A stretch of DNA of 55,366 bases from an uncultured Clostridia bacterium. Its GTDB lineage: Bacteria; Bacillota; Clostridia; Christensenellales; UBA1242. Positions 9,216 through 18,595 of this stretch are shown piece after piece (the stretch's first letter is position 1; each line of letters starts with the position of its first letter). The notes under the pieces are model-generated. The model searched no databases, was not told the DNA's origin, and saw nothing but the letters and a program-made list of their open reading frames with translations. Both the position numbers and the translations under genes were made by a program. The stretch spans positions 1-55,366 of the forward strand of contig CALWKK010000004.1 in assembly GCA_944381245.1 (NCBI GenBank), given 5' to 3'.

Positions 9216-9884
9216 TTATTTTTTATTTTTTATTTTTTTATTATTTTTTTTATTTATTATCTCATTATCTTTACACTCACCATCGCTTATTTTAACATTA
9301 ATCTTTGCATTAATATCATCTTTCGTTTTGTTTTTTTTACTTAATTTATTTTTATTATTTTTTTCACTATCGTTATTATTTTGTTTATCAAGAATATGTT
9401 CCTTAATTTTATATAAATCTTCATTTATTGCAACAGGAATTTTATATCTTTCAAATAAAATTGCAATAAAATCAGTAAACCAAAAAATTAATGAAGCACA
9501 TCCTGGTATAATAACTATTGATAATAAAATATACCAGGTTCCTGTTCCATAAATATATTCAGTTAATAATACCATAACAACTGAAAAAAGTAGCCCAAAA
9601 AGCATTAATCCGGCTTTTAAAAATCTTCCTAAATAAAAATTATGCGCTCCTGTTAATCCTAAAAATCCACAAAGAATTAATGCTTTTATTTTACTAACAT
9701 CATAAGGCCAGTTCTTAGTTTTAATTGTATCTTTAAAATTTCCTCTTAAAATTAATTTTTTAGCAGTTTTATTAGAAGTATAATTAAGTCTTTCAAAAAT
9801 AAGCCCACACTCATGGCAAGCTTTTTCGTTAATAAAACATTTTTCATTACATCTTGGACATTTTTTATAAGGAGAGCTTCTCAC
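9216..9884 (-). CDS. Zinc-ribbon and TM2-domain membrane protein
   Basis: 222 residues. N-terminal zinc ribbon (cysteines 9, 12, 23 and 26; CPRC and CHEC), then a TM2-type domain with GLTGAHNFYLGRFLKAGLML and a second helix region up to about 150, then a Lys/Asn-rich tail. Related proteins are common in Clostridia; their role is not established. The start is uncertain: the longest reading uses GTG at 9884 without a visible Shine-Dalgarno. mnmA follows 12 nt downstream. Confidence 0.78.
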   Translation of the reverse strand: MRSSPYKKCPRCNEKCFINEKACHECGLIFERLNYTSNKTAKKLILRGNFKDTIKTKNWPYDVSKIKALILCGFLGLTGAHNFYLGRFLKAGLMLFGLLFSVVMVLLTEYIYGTGTWYILLSIVIIPGCASLIFWFTDFIAILFERYKIPVAINEDLYKIKEHILDKQNNNDSEKNNKNKLSKKNKTKDDINAKINVKISDGECKDNEIINKKNNKKIKNKK

Positions 9885-9920
9885 ATGCTTAGTTTATACA
9901 AAAACAAATAGATTGTCAAA

Positions 9921-10667
9921 TTAATTTATTTCATAAATATCACTTATTTTATCATAATCAAAATTACATGTATAAACCTTTGCCTGGCATTCTTTCTCAT
10001 AAAAGATCACCACACTTATTTGATCATAATAATTAACCATCTTACAAAAATTAAATTTTCCAAAATATTCTTTAATTGCATTCTTATTTAAAACTTCTTG
10101 CAGTGATGCAGTTAATAAACTGTTTGCGTATTTAAAATCATTGGCAAAAATTGATTGGAAAAAGTCTAGCAATTTATATTCATTTGGCGTTTCATCTTTT
10201 TCATCATTTAAATAAACAAAATATTCTTCTTTTTTTAAAATGTTTTTATTCCCTGACGCATATACCTCCACTCTAGCTCTCCCACATATATCTTCTAAAT
10301 AATCCAAACATTTTATATTATTTTTTTCAACTTCAATTTTATCACTTTCTAAATTTTTGTTAAAAATAGATAAAGGATACAGTTTTATATAATAATGGTT
10401 TTTAGGCAGTTTAAATATTTTAATGTAATGATTATTACAATAAATCATATCGTTTTTTAAAAATATTTTACAATTATAACTTAAATAATTTGAAGTTTTA
10501 TGAGGATAAACATTAATTCCCATTTCATTAAAATCTGACACTTCAAAACCAATTTCATCATTTAAACTTTCAGTTGTTGAAATAGAAAAAATCTCATTAT
10601 TGTTTTCATATAATTTAATTGTTGCATCAAAGCTTTCTGTTTGAAAATGTATATACATTTTATTCAT
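9921..10667 (-). CDS. Unknown soluble protein, 248 residues
   Basis: No family recognised. Predicted mainly beta-strand in the N-terminal half, with many aromatic residues and few hydrophobic runs; no signal peptide, membrane segment or metal-binding motif. Five cysteines are scattered. No Shine-Dalgarno is visible before the ATG. It is divergent from the RsfA-like gene at 10745 (77 nt), so the two may share a regulatory region. Confidence 0.65.
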   Translation of the reverse strand: MNKMYIHFQTESFDATIKLYENNNEIFSISTTESLNDEIGFEVSDFNEMGINVYPHKTSNYLSYNCKIFLKNDMIYCNNHYIKIFKLPKNHYYIKLYPLSIFNKNLESDKIEVEKNNIKCLDYLEDICGRARVEVYASGNKNILKKEEYFVYLNDEKDETPNEYKLLDFFQSIFANDFKYANSLLTASLQEVLNKNAIKEYFGKFNFCKMVNYYDQISVVIFYEKECQAKVYTCNFDYDKISDIYEIN

Positions 10668-10744
10668 AATAATATTTTATTCATTAGTAAATTAAAAAAT
10701 GTTTATTTATTATATTTGTTGACAATAATTTTTTAGGAGTTTTT

Positions 10745-11605
10745 ATGAAAAATAAAGGTTGGGAATCATCTGATATAAAAAGTTTATTTTTATTAGTAGA
10801 AAAATGTAAATTAAATAACAAAAATTTACTTTTAGCTTTTAAAGAGTTTGCACAAAAAAACAATCGAAGTTATAAAAGCATTAGAAATTATTATTATAAA
10901 GAGTTAATAAAACTTAAAGAAAATCCTAATTTTGCAAAAAATTTAGGAATCAATTTAGAAAATCATATAACAAAAAAAACTTACTCTTTTACTGAATACG
11001 AAACAAAAAGTTTAGTTAAAGAAATTTTAAGACAAAAATGTTTAGGTATATCTGTAAGAAAAGCATGCTTAAATATTTCAAATAATAATATTAAAGAGAT
11101 GATTAGATGTCAAAATAAATTTAGATCAATTTTAAAAAACAATAAAAAATTATATAATGATTGCCTTAATGAATTACGGCAATCAGGATTAAAATCAAGA
11201 CACAAAACATCTAACAATGTAATTTTTATGCAAAAAAAAGAACAAAAAATATTAAGTGATGATGATATTAATAGCTTGGTCCTTGGATTAATAAAATTAG
11301 TTAGAAAATCAGCAATAGAAAATGCACAATCAAAATTAATTGAACAATCTAACAGTAACTCAAATATTTTAAGAAATACAACAGTTAAATTAGCAAAAAC
11401 GGAAAAAGCATTAGCTGATACAAATAATCTATTAACTCAAAGAGATAAAACTATTTCAGTAATAAATGAAGAAAATTTATATTTAAAAACTCAACTTGCT
11501 AACCTTTTGGCTGAAAAATACAAAAAGTCTTATAAAAATGTGACTTTATTGAATTATTTAAGAGAAATGAAAAATAAAGGTAATAATATAAAGACTAAAA
11601 TTTAA
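10745..11605 (+). CDS. RsfA-like double Myb/SANT-type regulator
   Basis: 286 residues. Two related helix-turn-helix-like units: about 5-60 (GWESSDIKSLFLLVEKCK ... SYKSIRNYYYKEL) and about 76-130 (YSFTEYETKSLVKEILRQ ... SVRKACLN). This pairing resembles the RsfA/YlbO group of Myb-like proteins that act as prespore regulators in Bacillus and are widespread in Clostridia. The C-terminal third (about 190-270) is predicted coiled coil and would allow dimerisation. AGGAG precedes the ATG. The DNA target is unknown; a sporulation role is inference from the family. Its stop overlaps the convergent DegV gene by 4 nt. Confidence 0.7.
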   Translation: MKNKGWESSDIKSLFLLVEKCKLNNKNLLLAFKEFAQKNNRSYKSIRNYYYKELIKLKENPNFAKNLGINLENHITKKTYSFTEYETKSLVKEILRQKCLGISVRKACLNISNNNIKEMIRCQNKFRSILKNNKKLYNDCLNELRQSGLKSRHKTSNNVIFMQKKEQKILSDDDINSLVLGLIKLVRKSAIENAQSKLIEQSNSNSNILRNTTVKLAKTEKALADTNNLLTQRDKTISVINEENLYLKTQLANLLAEKYKKSYKNVTLLNYLREMKNKGNNIKTKI

Positions 11606-12450
11606 TTTTGATTTATAAATAGGACTCCTAGACAATTTCTTCCACAATGACTAGATATTGTTGACCCAGCAAAATTTGTTATGATATTATCAAATTCCAA
11701 CTTTTCAAGTTTAGATTTTATCATATCATTTATTTCTTGATCTTCTGATGTATAAGTAATAAATACTCTTCTTTTATTTATATTTTTATTTTCTTTTAAT
11801 AAATCATCAACATAATTGGACAATACATTAAAATTCTTTCCTAAATATTTTTTGTCAACTTCCATTTTCCCATTTGTTAATTTTATTTTAGGTTTAATTC
11901 TTAAAATATTCGCACCAAACAATGCAATGGCTGAACATCTTCCACCTTTATGTAAATAATTTAAATCATTGATAATAAAAGAAGCTTGAACTTTTTCAAC
12001 TTCATTTTTAATTTCATCTAAAATCGTTCTTATTTCTTTACCTTCTTCAATTTTATCAACAGCCGACATAACTAAAAGTCCACTACCAGAAGATAGAGAT
12101 TTTGAATCAACTACATACACATTATTAAAATTTTCTGATGCCTGTTTCGCATTTTCGTATGAGGAAGAAAGAGATGAAGATAAAGAAATATGAATTAAAT
12201 ATTTACATTTGTTTTCTTTTATGGTTTCTTCAAAAAAAACCTTATATTCATTTGGGCTTCGCGCTGCAGTTTTAGGTAAGATATTTTTATTTTCAACAAA
12301 ACTAAAGATTTCTTCAATTTCTAAATTAACTCCATCATAATACTCTTCATCTCCTAAATTAACTATAAGAGGCATGACTTTTATAGGTTTATTATTTATA
12401 ATTTCTTTTGGTAAATCTGATGTGCTATCTGTCGTTATTATTATTTCCAT
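11602..12450 (-). CDS. DegV family fatty-acid-binding protein
   Basis: 282 residues, the normal length. Starts with the family signature IITTDSTSDLPKE and contains GGRCSAIALFGANILRIKP and the closing SSHCGRNCLGVLF. DegV/FakB proteins present a fatty acid to the FakA kinase; which of several paralogues this is cannot be told. It is downstream of the signal peptidase gene (9-nt gap). Confidence 0.92.
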   Translation of the reverse strand: MEIIITTDSTSDLPKEIINNKPIKVMPLIVNLGDEEYYDGVNLEIEEIFSFVENKNILPKTAARSPNEYKVFFEETIKENKCKYLIHISLSSSLSSSYENAKQASENFNNVYVVDSKSLSSGSGLLVMSAVDKIEEGKEIRTILDEIKNEVEKVQASFIINDLNYLHKGGRCSAIALFGANILRIKPKIKLTNGKMEVDKKYLGKNFNVLSNYVDDLLKENKNINKRRVFITYTSEDQEINDMIKSKLEKLEFDNIITNFAGSTISSHCGRNCLGVLFINQN

Positions 12451-12459
12451 AATTTCTCC

Positions 12460-13221
12460 CTAACCAAAAATTTTGTTCCAAAAATATAAAAATATATAAC
12501 TAAAATTATTTTTCCCTCCATAAACAATTATATCAACTCTTCCAACATAATGACTTATGTTGACAGCTCCATATTTTGAACAATCCTTACTATCTTCTCT
12601 ATTGTCCCCTAAATAAAATAATTCATCTTCTTTTATATTTAAAAAATTAACATATCCAAACTCAGTATTTAATTTAATAAATTTTTCTTCATTTTCCAAT
12701 CTATAAGCATCAAATTGTTTATAAGCTTTATATAAAGATATATTCTTATCTAAATATGTTTCTTCTAGAACTTCAATTTTACTACTACCCTTTTTAATTA
12801 TAAAAACTTTATAGGTTCTACTTTCTGGAATAATTTCGTTTGTTACTGGTGCTATTGCAATTTTATCCCCCCCCTTAGCTATTAATCTTTTTATAACATA
12901 TTTATTACTTAATGACTCAGGTGGATTATTAATTATTATTATATCCCCATAATCGCATGAAGCAAATCTATTAATATATACTGAATCTAATTGAGCCCCT
13001 TCAATTCTGTTCCCATCTTTATCATAGCTTAAAGCATTTATTGTTGGATACATTGATACTCCATCAACGCTTGTACAAATATAAATAAATGAAAAAACTG
13101 CAACAAACGCACAACATATTATAAAAGTTATAAATATCGATTTTAATAAATTTAATAACCATAACGGTATTGAAGGTTTATATATATTAACTTTTTTTAT
13201 ATAATTAATCTTATTCTTCAT
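12460..13221 (-). CDS. lepB: Signal peptidase I
   Basis: Cleaves signal peptides of exported proteins at the outer membrane face. 253 residues. One N-terminal membrane anchor (about 25-50), catalytic Ser56 in VDGVSMYPT, general base Lys111 in YVIKRLIAKGGD, and the box GDNREDSKDCSKYG. The insert between Ser and Lys (about 20 residues) and another after Lys make it longer than the smallest Bacillota enzymes. Followed by degV, same strand. Confidence 0.95.
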   Translation of the reverse strand: MKNKINYIKKVNIYKPSIPLWLLNLLKSIFITFIICCAFVAVFSFIYICTSVDGVSMYPTINALSYDKDGNRIEGAQLDSVYINRFASCDYGDIIIINNPPESLSNKYVIKRLIAKGGDKIAIAPVTNEIIPESRTYKVFIIKKGSSKIEVLEETYLDKNISLYKAYKQFDAYRLENEEKFIKLNTEFGYVNFLNIKEDELFYLGDNREDSKDCSKYGAVNISHYVGRVDIIVYGGKNNFSYIFLYFWNKIFG

Positions 13222-13296
13222 ATTTAGTTAATAATACTTTATTTAAGTTTAATTTGTCAAACTAAATTCTGATTATTTAATTGTTAGTTTTTACAA

Positions 13297-14043
13297 TTAC
13301 AAATGCCTTTGCTTTACTACTTCATAAACAACAATTCCTGTTGCAACTGACACATTAAGACTATTTATCTTTCCAAACATAGGAATAGTTACAACATCAT
13401 CTGCTTGCTCTTTAACCAATCTACTAACACCTCTACCTTCGCTTCCCATTATTATTGCAACTGGTCCTTGTAAATTAGTACGATATAAATTTTGCCCTCC
13501 TGTTTCGCAAGCAAAAATCCATAATCCGTTTTGTTTTAAATAATTAATAACGTTAGATAAATTATTAACTCTTGCAATCAAAAAATTTGATATTGCTCCT
13601 GCACTTGTTTTTATAACTGTTTCATTCACTAAACATGCTCTATGTTCTGGAATTATTATACCGTGAACTCCTGAACATTCTGCTGTTCTAATTATTGCCC
13701 CTAAATTATGTGGATCTTCTATTCCGTCCAAAATTAAAATAAATGGATCTTCTTCTCTCTTTTTTGATTCATTTATTATGTCGCTAACTTGACAATATTT
13801 AAAATCTATTATTTCGCCCCAAAAGCCTTGATGATTTATTTTTTCGTTATTGCTTTTTATTTTCTTAGATTTATACTCAATAAATTGTTTATTAACAAAC
13901 TCAATTTTAATGCAATTTTCTTTAGCTAAATTTATAATTTGCTGAGAATTATTATCTTTTAAATTTTTATCAATATATAATTTGTTAAATGTTATTTTGT
14001 TTTTTATAGCTTCTAATATCGAATTTTTCCCAAATATTTCCAT
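13297..14043 (-). CDS. rlmB: SpoU/TrmH family 23S rRNA 2'-O-methyltransferase (RlmB-like)
   Basis: 248 residues: an N-terminal substrate-binding domain and the C-terminal SPOUT knot with DPHNLGAIIRTAECSGVHG, IMGSEGRGVSRL and INSLNVSVATGIVVYE. It methylates 23S rRNA. TrmH-type paralogues differ little in sequence, so the exact target is inferred from neighbourhood. AAGGAAG precedes the ATG; mrnC ends 8 nt upstream. The mrnC-rlmB pair is conserved in Bacillota. Confidence 0.92.
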   Translation of the reverse strand: MEIFGKNSILEAIKNKITFNKLYIDKNLKDNNSQQIINLAKENCIKIEFVNKQFIEYKSKKIKSNNEKINHQGFWGEIIDFKYCQVSDIINESKKREEDPFILILDGIEDPHNLGAIIRTAECSGVHGIIIPEHRACLVNETVIKTSAGAISNFLIARVNNLSNVINYLKQNGLWIFACETGGQNLYRTNLQGPVAIIMGSEGRGVSRLVKEQADDVVTIPMFGKINSLNVSVATGIVVYEVVKQRHL

Positions 14044-14051
14044 ATACTTCC

Positions 14052-14438
14052 TTATACATATTCAAATGATTTTTCTAATATCTCATTCATTCTATCATAT
14101 TGTTTTAACAAATATAAATAGCCGATTAGCGCTTCAAATGCAGTTGCTTTTTTATAATCTTCTATTGAATTGTTTTTAACTGAATGAGTTTTATGATTAC
14201 GCGCCCTGTTAGCTATTGCTAATTCATCTTCTAATAATTCGTTTTTTATTTTATCAAAAACTTCACTCTGTGCTGAAGCTTTGCATTTCTTAGCGCTTTC
14301 AAGATGTAATCTTCCAGAAGTTATATTATTTAATTTTAATATTTTTTCTCTTACAAATAATGTATGAACTCCATCTCCAATTAAAGCTAAAGCAATAGGA
14401 CTATATTCTAATATATTTATTTTATTAAATTCCACCAT
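14052..14438 (-). CDS. mrnC: Mini-ribonuclease III (23S rRNA maturation)
   Basis: 128 residues: an RNase III catalytic domain without the dsRNA-binding domain. Motifs SPIALALIGDGVHTLFVRE and FEALIGYLYLL carry the acidic catalytic residues. It trims the 23S rRNA precursor ends in Bacillota. The transcript continues into rlmB, another 23S factor. Upstream lies the DnaA-box gap. Confidence 0.93.
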   Translation of the reverse strand: MVEFNKINILEYSPIALALIGDGVHTLFVREKILKLNNITSGRLHLESAKKCKASAQSEVFDKIKNELLEDELAIANRARNHKTHSVKNNSIEDYKKATAFEALIGYLYLLKQYDRMNEILEKSFEYV

Positions 14439-14559
14439 ATTATTTATTATATCTTTTTTTCTCCTATATTACAAAATATCTTATTATTCTATTATATTTT
14501 TATTATTTTTATAGCATGAAGCCTCATAACAACAAATATAATATAAAAAGCACGTTAAG

Positions 14560-14739
14560 TTATCCACATATCAACAATTAAATATTTATTCATTAATGTT
14601 AATAATTATAAATTTTTGATGAATTTTTATTATTTTTGATGATTTTTCTAAAAGTTATCCACATTTCCACACTTATTTTTTTATTTTTCATAAAAGTGCC
14701 TAATTATGGGCTATAATATACGTTTATAAATGTTGATAA
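14560..14739. other. Cluster of five DnaA-box-like 9-mers in a 428-nt AT-rich gap (candidate oriC or DnaA-binding locus)
   Basis: The gap 14439-14865 between mrnC and thrS has no gene. It contains two perfect consensus boxes TTATCCACA (14560-14568 and 14655-14663, same strand), TTATCAACA on the minus strand (14731-14739), TTATTAACA on the minus strand (14597-14605) and ATATCAACA (14568-14576). Between them is a direct repeat TTTTTGATGA (14613-14622 and 14633-14642), two helical turns apart. Flanking sequence is very AT-rich, as expected of an unwinding element. Genes to the left, including 23S rRNA, run mostly leftward; those to the right do not show a bias. No dnaA gene adjoins it. Confidence 0.5.
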
Positions 14740-14865
14740 CTTTATTTTTTAAAATAGTAAGCGTTTTTTTAAATTTTTTACAAAATTATTTTATAAAATT
14801 CACACTATATTTAGTTTGCCTTAAAAATATTAGCCTATATATTGAATGTATATTATTCATAAATT

Positions 14866-16635
14866 TTATATTTTTTTTGTTTGTATTTCATTTTTCAATC
14901 TATCAATAAAACTATTTAATTCAAGTAAAGAAGCATTTTCATTGTTTCTACCTCTTATTGATATAGTTTTTGTTTCAGCTTCCTTATCCCCTATAATAAT
15001 CATGTAAGGCACTTTCATTAATTGTGCTTCACGTATTTTATACCCTATTTTTTCGTTTCTAAAATCTTCTTCAACTCTAATATTGTTTTCTTTTAGTATT
15101 TTCGAAATTTCATTTGCGTAATCTAAAGAATTATCAGAAATATTCATAACTTTAACTTGCGTTGGAGCCAACCAAAGAGGAAAAGCTCCTGCATATTTTT
15201 CAATTAAATAAGCCAATGTTCTTTCATAACAACCCAAAGAAGTTCTATGAATTATATATGGATTCTTTTTTACACCATCTTTGTCAACATATTCCATACC
15301 AAATTTTTCAGCTAACATTTGATCAATTTGAATTGTAATAAGAGTATCTTCTTTACCGAAAACATTTTTTATTTGTATATCTAATTTGGGACCATAAAAA
15401 GCTGCTTCGCCAACACCTATTGAATATGGAATGTTTAAATGATTTAAAATATTTTCCATTGCTGATTGAGCTTCTTCCCATTGAGAATCTGTCCCGATAT
15501 ATTTTTCTTTATGAGTTGGATCCCATTGTGAAAATCTATAAGATGCATCTTCATACAATCCTAATGTTTTTAACATAAATATTGCTAATTCAACACATGA
15601 TTTAAATTCTTCTTCAAGTTGTTCTGGAGTGCACATTAAATGTCCTTCCGAAATTGTAAACTGTCTTACTCTTATCAATCCATGCATTTCCCCACTATCT
15701 TCATTTCTAAACAATGTCGAAGTTTCGTTATATCTCAAAGGCAAATCTCTATAAGATCTTGACTTATTTAAATATGCTTGATACTGAAAAGGACATGTCA
15801 TTGGTCTTAACGCTAAAACTTCTTTGCTGTTTTTTTCATCTCCAATTATAAACATGCCGTCTTTGTAATGATCCCAATGCCCAGAAATTTTATACAAATC
15901 ACTTTTTGCCATATATGGAGTTTTTGTTAATTGCCAACCTCTTTTTTGTTCTTCATCTTCAACAAATCTTTGCAGTATTTGAATTATTCTTGCTCCGTTT
16001 GGCAATAAAATTGGTAAGCCTTGCCCAATATAATCAACAGTTGTAAAAATGCCTAATTCTCTTCCTAATTTATTATGATCTCTTTTTATTGCGTTTTCAA
16101 TCATTTCAATATGTTTTAATAAATCTTCTTTATTTTTAAATGCATAAACGTAAATTCTTTGAAGCATTTTGTTTTTTTCACTTCCTCTCCAGTATGCTCC
16201 GCTCACTCTTGCAATTTTAAAACCATAATTTTGAAGAGCCTTCGTATTTTCAACATGAGGACCTCTGCATAAATCAAAAAAATCATCACCTAAATAATAT
16301 AAAGAAATTTCTTCATCGTCAGAAAAATCGTTAATAAGTTCAGTTTTATAAGAATTGTTTTTAAATAAATTTAAAGCTTCATCTTTTGAAACTATATTTT
16401 TCTTAAAATTTTCTCCTTTATTTATAATAGATTTCATTTCTTTTTCGATTTTTGAAAAATCTTCTTGATTAAATGGAGTTTCAACATCAAAATCGTAATA
16501 AAATCCATCGCTAATTGCAGGGCCTATAGCTAATTTTGCTGTTGGAAATAATTTAACAACTGCTTTCGCTAACACATGCGCCAAAGAATGTCTTCCCATC
16601 ATTTCTAATTCATTTTCTTCAATAATATTTTTCAT
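14866..16635 (-). CDS. thrS: Threonyl-tRNA synthetase lacking the TGS domain
   Basis: 589 residues against about 640 in E. coli and B. subtilis. It begins directly at the editing domain (GRHSLAHVLAKAVVKLFP) and lacks the N-terminal TGS domain. Editing and catalytic domains are complete: RPMTCPFQYQAY (zinc Cys), NEDSGEMHGLIRVRQFT (motif 2), a C-terminal anticodon domain with KIGYKIREAQLMKVPYMIII. The only upstream start is this ATG near 16635; the 61-nt gap to ytxC has no room for a T-box or a hidden TGS exon. Confidence 0.95.
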   Translation of the reverse strand: MKNIIEENELEMMGRHSLAHVLAKAVVKLFPTAKLAIGPAISDGFYYDFDVETPFNQEDFSKIEKEMKSIINKGENFKKNIVSKDEALNLFKNNSYKTELINDFSDDEEISLYYLGDDFFDLCRGPHVENTKALQNYGFKIARVSGAYWRGSEKNKMLQRIYVYAFKNKEDLLKHIEMIENAIKRDHNKLGRELGIFTTVDYIGQGLPILLPNGARIIQILQRFVEDEEQKRGWQLTKTPYMAKSDLYKISGHWDHYKDGMFIIGDEKNSKEVLALRPMTCPFQYQAYLNKSRSYRDLPLRYNETSTLFRNEDSGEMHGLIRVRQFTISEGHLMCTPEQLEEEFKSCVELAIFMLKTLGLYEDASYRFSQWDPTHKEKYIGTDSQWEEAQSAMENILNHLNIPYSIGVGEAAFYGPKLDIQIKNVFGKEDTLITIQIDQMLAEKFGMEYVDKDGVKKNPYIIHRTSLGCYERTLAYLIEKYAGAFPLWLAPTQVKVMNISDNSLDYANEISKILKENNIRVEEDFRNEKIGYKIREAQLMKVPYMIIIGDKEAETKTISIRGRNNENASLLELNSFIDRLKNEIQTKKI

Positions 16636-16696
16636 ACGTTACCTCATGATAAAGATACAACAACTTTATTTTAAAGTCAAATCTTTTAAAAAAAAT

Positions 16697-17476
16697 TTAG
16701 AATTCAACCGGCATTATTGTTATTCTATTTTCAAAAATTTGAGATAACAAAGTTAATGTTTGACTATTCTCATATTTATCACAATGTATATTAATTTTTT
16801 TGGGAGATAAAGCTATTAGTGAAGTTATTAAATTAACATCATTATTTAAATTTTGTTCGTCTATTTCTTGTATGTCAATTTGTTTTTTATTTATCTTATT
16901 AAAATATTCATCGCAAATAACAAAATTATTATTTTCTTTTAAAACATTAACAACACCAACTGATATTTCGATATTTTCTATTAAAAATTTTAATAAATCA
17001 ATAAAAGTATCGTTGCATAAAAGATATCCTGCATTATCATTAGCCAACTTAATAAGTTCTAGCCATTTAATTCTAAGCTGTTTTAATCTAAAATTATAAA
17101 ATGATTCTAAATTTAAAATTTTGTTTATCTTTAAAGCTTTACTAATAATATATTTATCAGTTTCTCTGTCAAAAGCCACAAGTGCTTTTTTAAATGCAAT
17201 GTATCCAACTTCATTTTTTATTGGTAATAATAAATTATTTTCAATAAATTCAGTTTTATAAAACAACGAAATAATATTCGACACAATTTCAGAAATATAA
17301 AAGCACATTCTTTCTTTTTCAAGATCTTCACAAGCAATTATTATATTTTTATTTTTTTCTGTGTCATAAGAAGTTATAATTAAAGAAAACTCATTAGAAA
17401 TTGATTCTAAATCTTCATTTATTTTACTTATAATTTTTTTTCTATTAATAGGAACAACTAACTGATATTCAAACAT
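16697..17476 (-). CDS. ytxC: YtxC-like sporulation protein
   Basis: 259 residues, soluble, alpha-helical, with no signal peptide. It is recognised from weak similarity (helix-rich body with YFYNFRLKQL-type segment, here ESFYNFRLKQLRIKWLELI) and from position: ytxC lies directly upstream of thrS in B. subtilis and many Clostridia, as here. The molecular function is not known. The ATG at 17476 has no obvious Shine-Dalgarno. Confidence 0.7.
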   Translation of the reverse strand: MFEYQLVVPINRKKIISKINEDLESISNEFSLIITSYDTEKNKNIIIACEDLEKERMCFYISEIVSNIISLFYKTEFIENNLLLPIKNEVGYIAFKKALVAFDRETDKYIISKALKINKILNLESFYNFRLKQLRIKWLELIKLANDNAGYLLCNDTFIDLLKFLIENIEISVGVVNVLKENNNFVICDEYFNKINKKQIDIQEIDEQNLNNDVNLITSLIALSPKKINIHCDKYENSQTLTLLSQIFENRITIMPVEF

Positions 17477-17522
17477 TTTATTATTTTTTTATTGCATAAT
17501 TTAGTTTTTAGACCAACAATAA

Positions 17523-17560
17523 AAATCCCTTGCAATGTATTTTATGCAAGGGATTTATTT
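17523..17560 (-). terminator. Intrinsic terminator of the gene at 17572
   Basis: AAATCCCTTGCA / TGCAAGGGATTT, a 12-bp stem with a 10-nt loop and T run on the minus-strand side. Confidence 0.8.
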
Positions 17561-17571
17561 TTAACCATATT

Positions 17572-18129
17572 TTAAGCAATATCTAATGATTTAATTAAAA
17601 CATTAACAAGATCTTTAACAAATTCATATTCTTCAATAATACTATCCAAAGGATTGTTGATATCAATTTTAGGAACAGAAGTACCAAAACAAACTAAATT
17701 TTTATCTAATTTGACAAACAATTGCAAAGAAAAACTTTTTCCAACATTAGTTTTAATTTCCATTATATTTATATAAACATTTTTATCATATAATTTTACA
17801 GGTTTATGATATATTGGCTTCATTGATGAAGTTTCTGTAACAGCATAATCTGAAGCATTTTCCTTAATATAATCATTAATTGAATCGACAGCTTTATTAT
17901 CTTTTTCTAAACGATTAAGTTCATCATTTAATTCTTTTATAAATTCTCCTGAACTTTCACCATAATCAAACATACTAACAACATCATATCCTTGACTTTC
18001 TCTTTTAATGGCAAACCCATATATGCAAGGAACTAATTCTGTTGAGAGAATTGAAAAATCTTTATATTTTTCAGGTTTTATAATCTTCCAATTTTCCGGT
18101 TTTGTAAATTTAAATTTATTATTTGACAT
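17572..18129 (-). CDS. Unknown soluble protein, 185 residues
   Basis: No family recognised. The protein has a mixed alpha/beta pattern with no signal or membrane segment. It has AGGAG before the ATG (AAAAGGAGTTTGTATG on the minus strand) and its own strong terminator, so it is probably a real monocistronic gene. Confidence 0.68.
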   Translation of the reverse strand: MSNNKFKFTKPENWKIIKPEKYKDFSILSTELVPCIYGFAIKRESQGYDVVSMFDYGESSGEFIKELNDELNRLEKDNKAVDSINDYIKENASDYAVTETSSMKPIYHKPVKLYDKNVYINIMEIKTNVGKSFSLQLFVKLDKNLVCFGTSVPKIDINNPLDSIIEEYEFVKDLVNVLIKSLDIA

Positions 18130-18261
18130 ACAAACTCCTTTTAATTAACTATATTATGCCACAAAAATTTATAATTTCCAAATAAATTTACTATTTTAAA
18201 ATTATATTTTGTATTTACTATTATTCTTTAAACAATTTTTATATAAATTATTTAAAATCTT

Positions 18262-18555
18262 TTGATATTTTATAATGTTTCAAATAATTTAATATTAAAA
18301 GTTAATAATAAATCATTAAATTTAACTCACGAACCATTGGATTGTCAAAACAATATCATGAATTTATTTGGACATATTCATCGCCTTCAAGTTGTGAAAA
18401 CTTTTGGATTAAATGTCGGCATTGATGGACATAACTATAATCTTTTAAATGAAAATGACATCGAATTTTATTTGAACGCAATTGAAAATCATTATGATAA
18501 AAACGTTTTCTGCACAAAAAATGATTTAGATTTGAATATTCAAACAATTAAATAA
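18262..18555 (+). pseudogene. C-terminal remnant of a metallophosphoesterase
   Basis: The 97 residues match only the C-terminal half of small calcineurin-like phosphoesterases: LTHEPLD, NLFGHIHRLQ and LNVGIDGHNYNLL carry the late metal-binding histidines. The early motifs (DxHFGH, GDxxD, GNHD) are absent, and the 130 nt upstream to the next gene have no frame that could encode them. The only start is a TTG without a ribosome-binding site. Most likely decayed; some phosphoesterase-like fragments may be expressed, but an active site cannot form. Confidence 0.75.
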
Positions 18556-18595
18556 TCCATATTAAGTAAAATACTTATAGGTGAAATTTAAGAAC

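Noticed and set aside
15710..15725. TGTCGAA 0A box inside thrS
   Set aside because: It is within coding sequence with no nearby promoter; a 7-mer is expected by chance in 55 kb.
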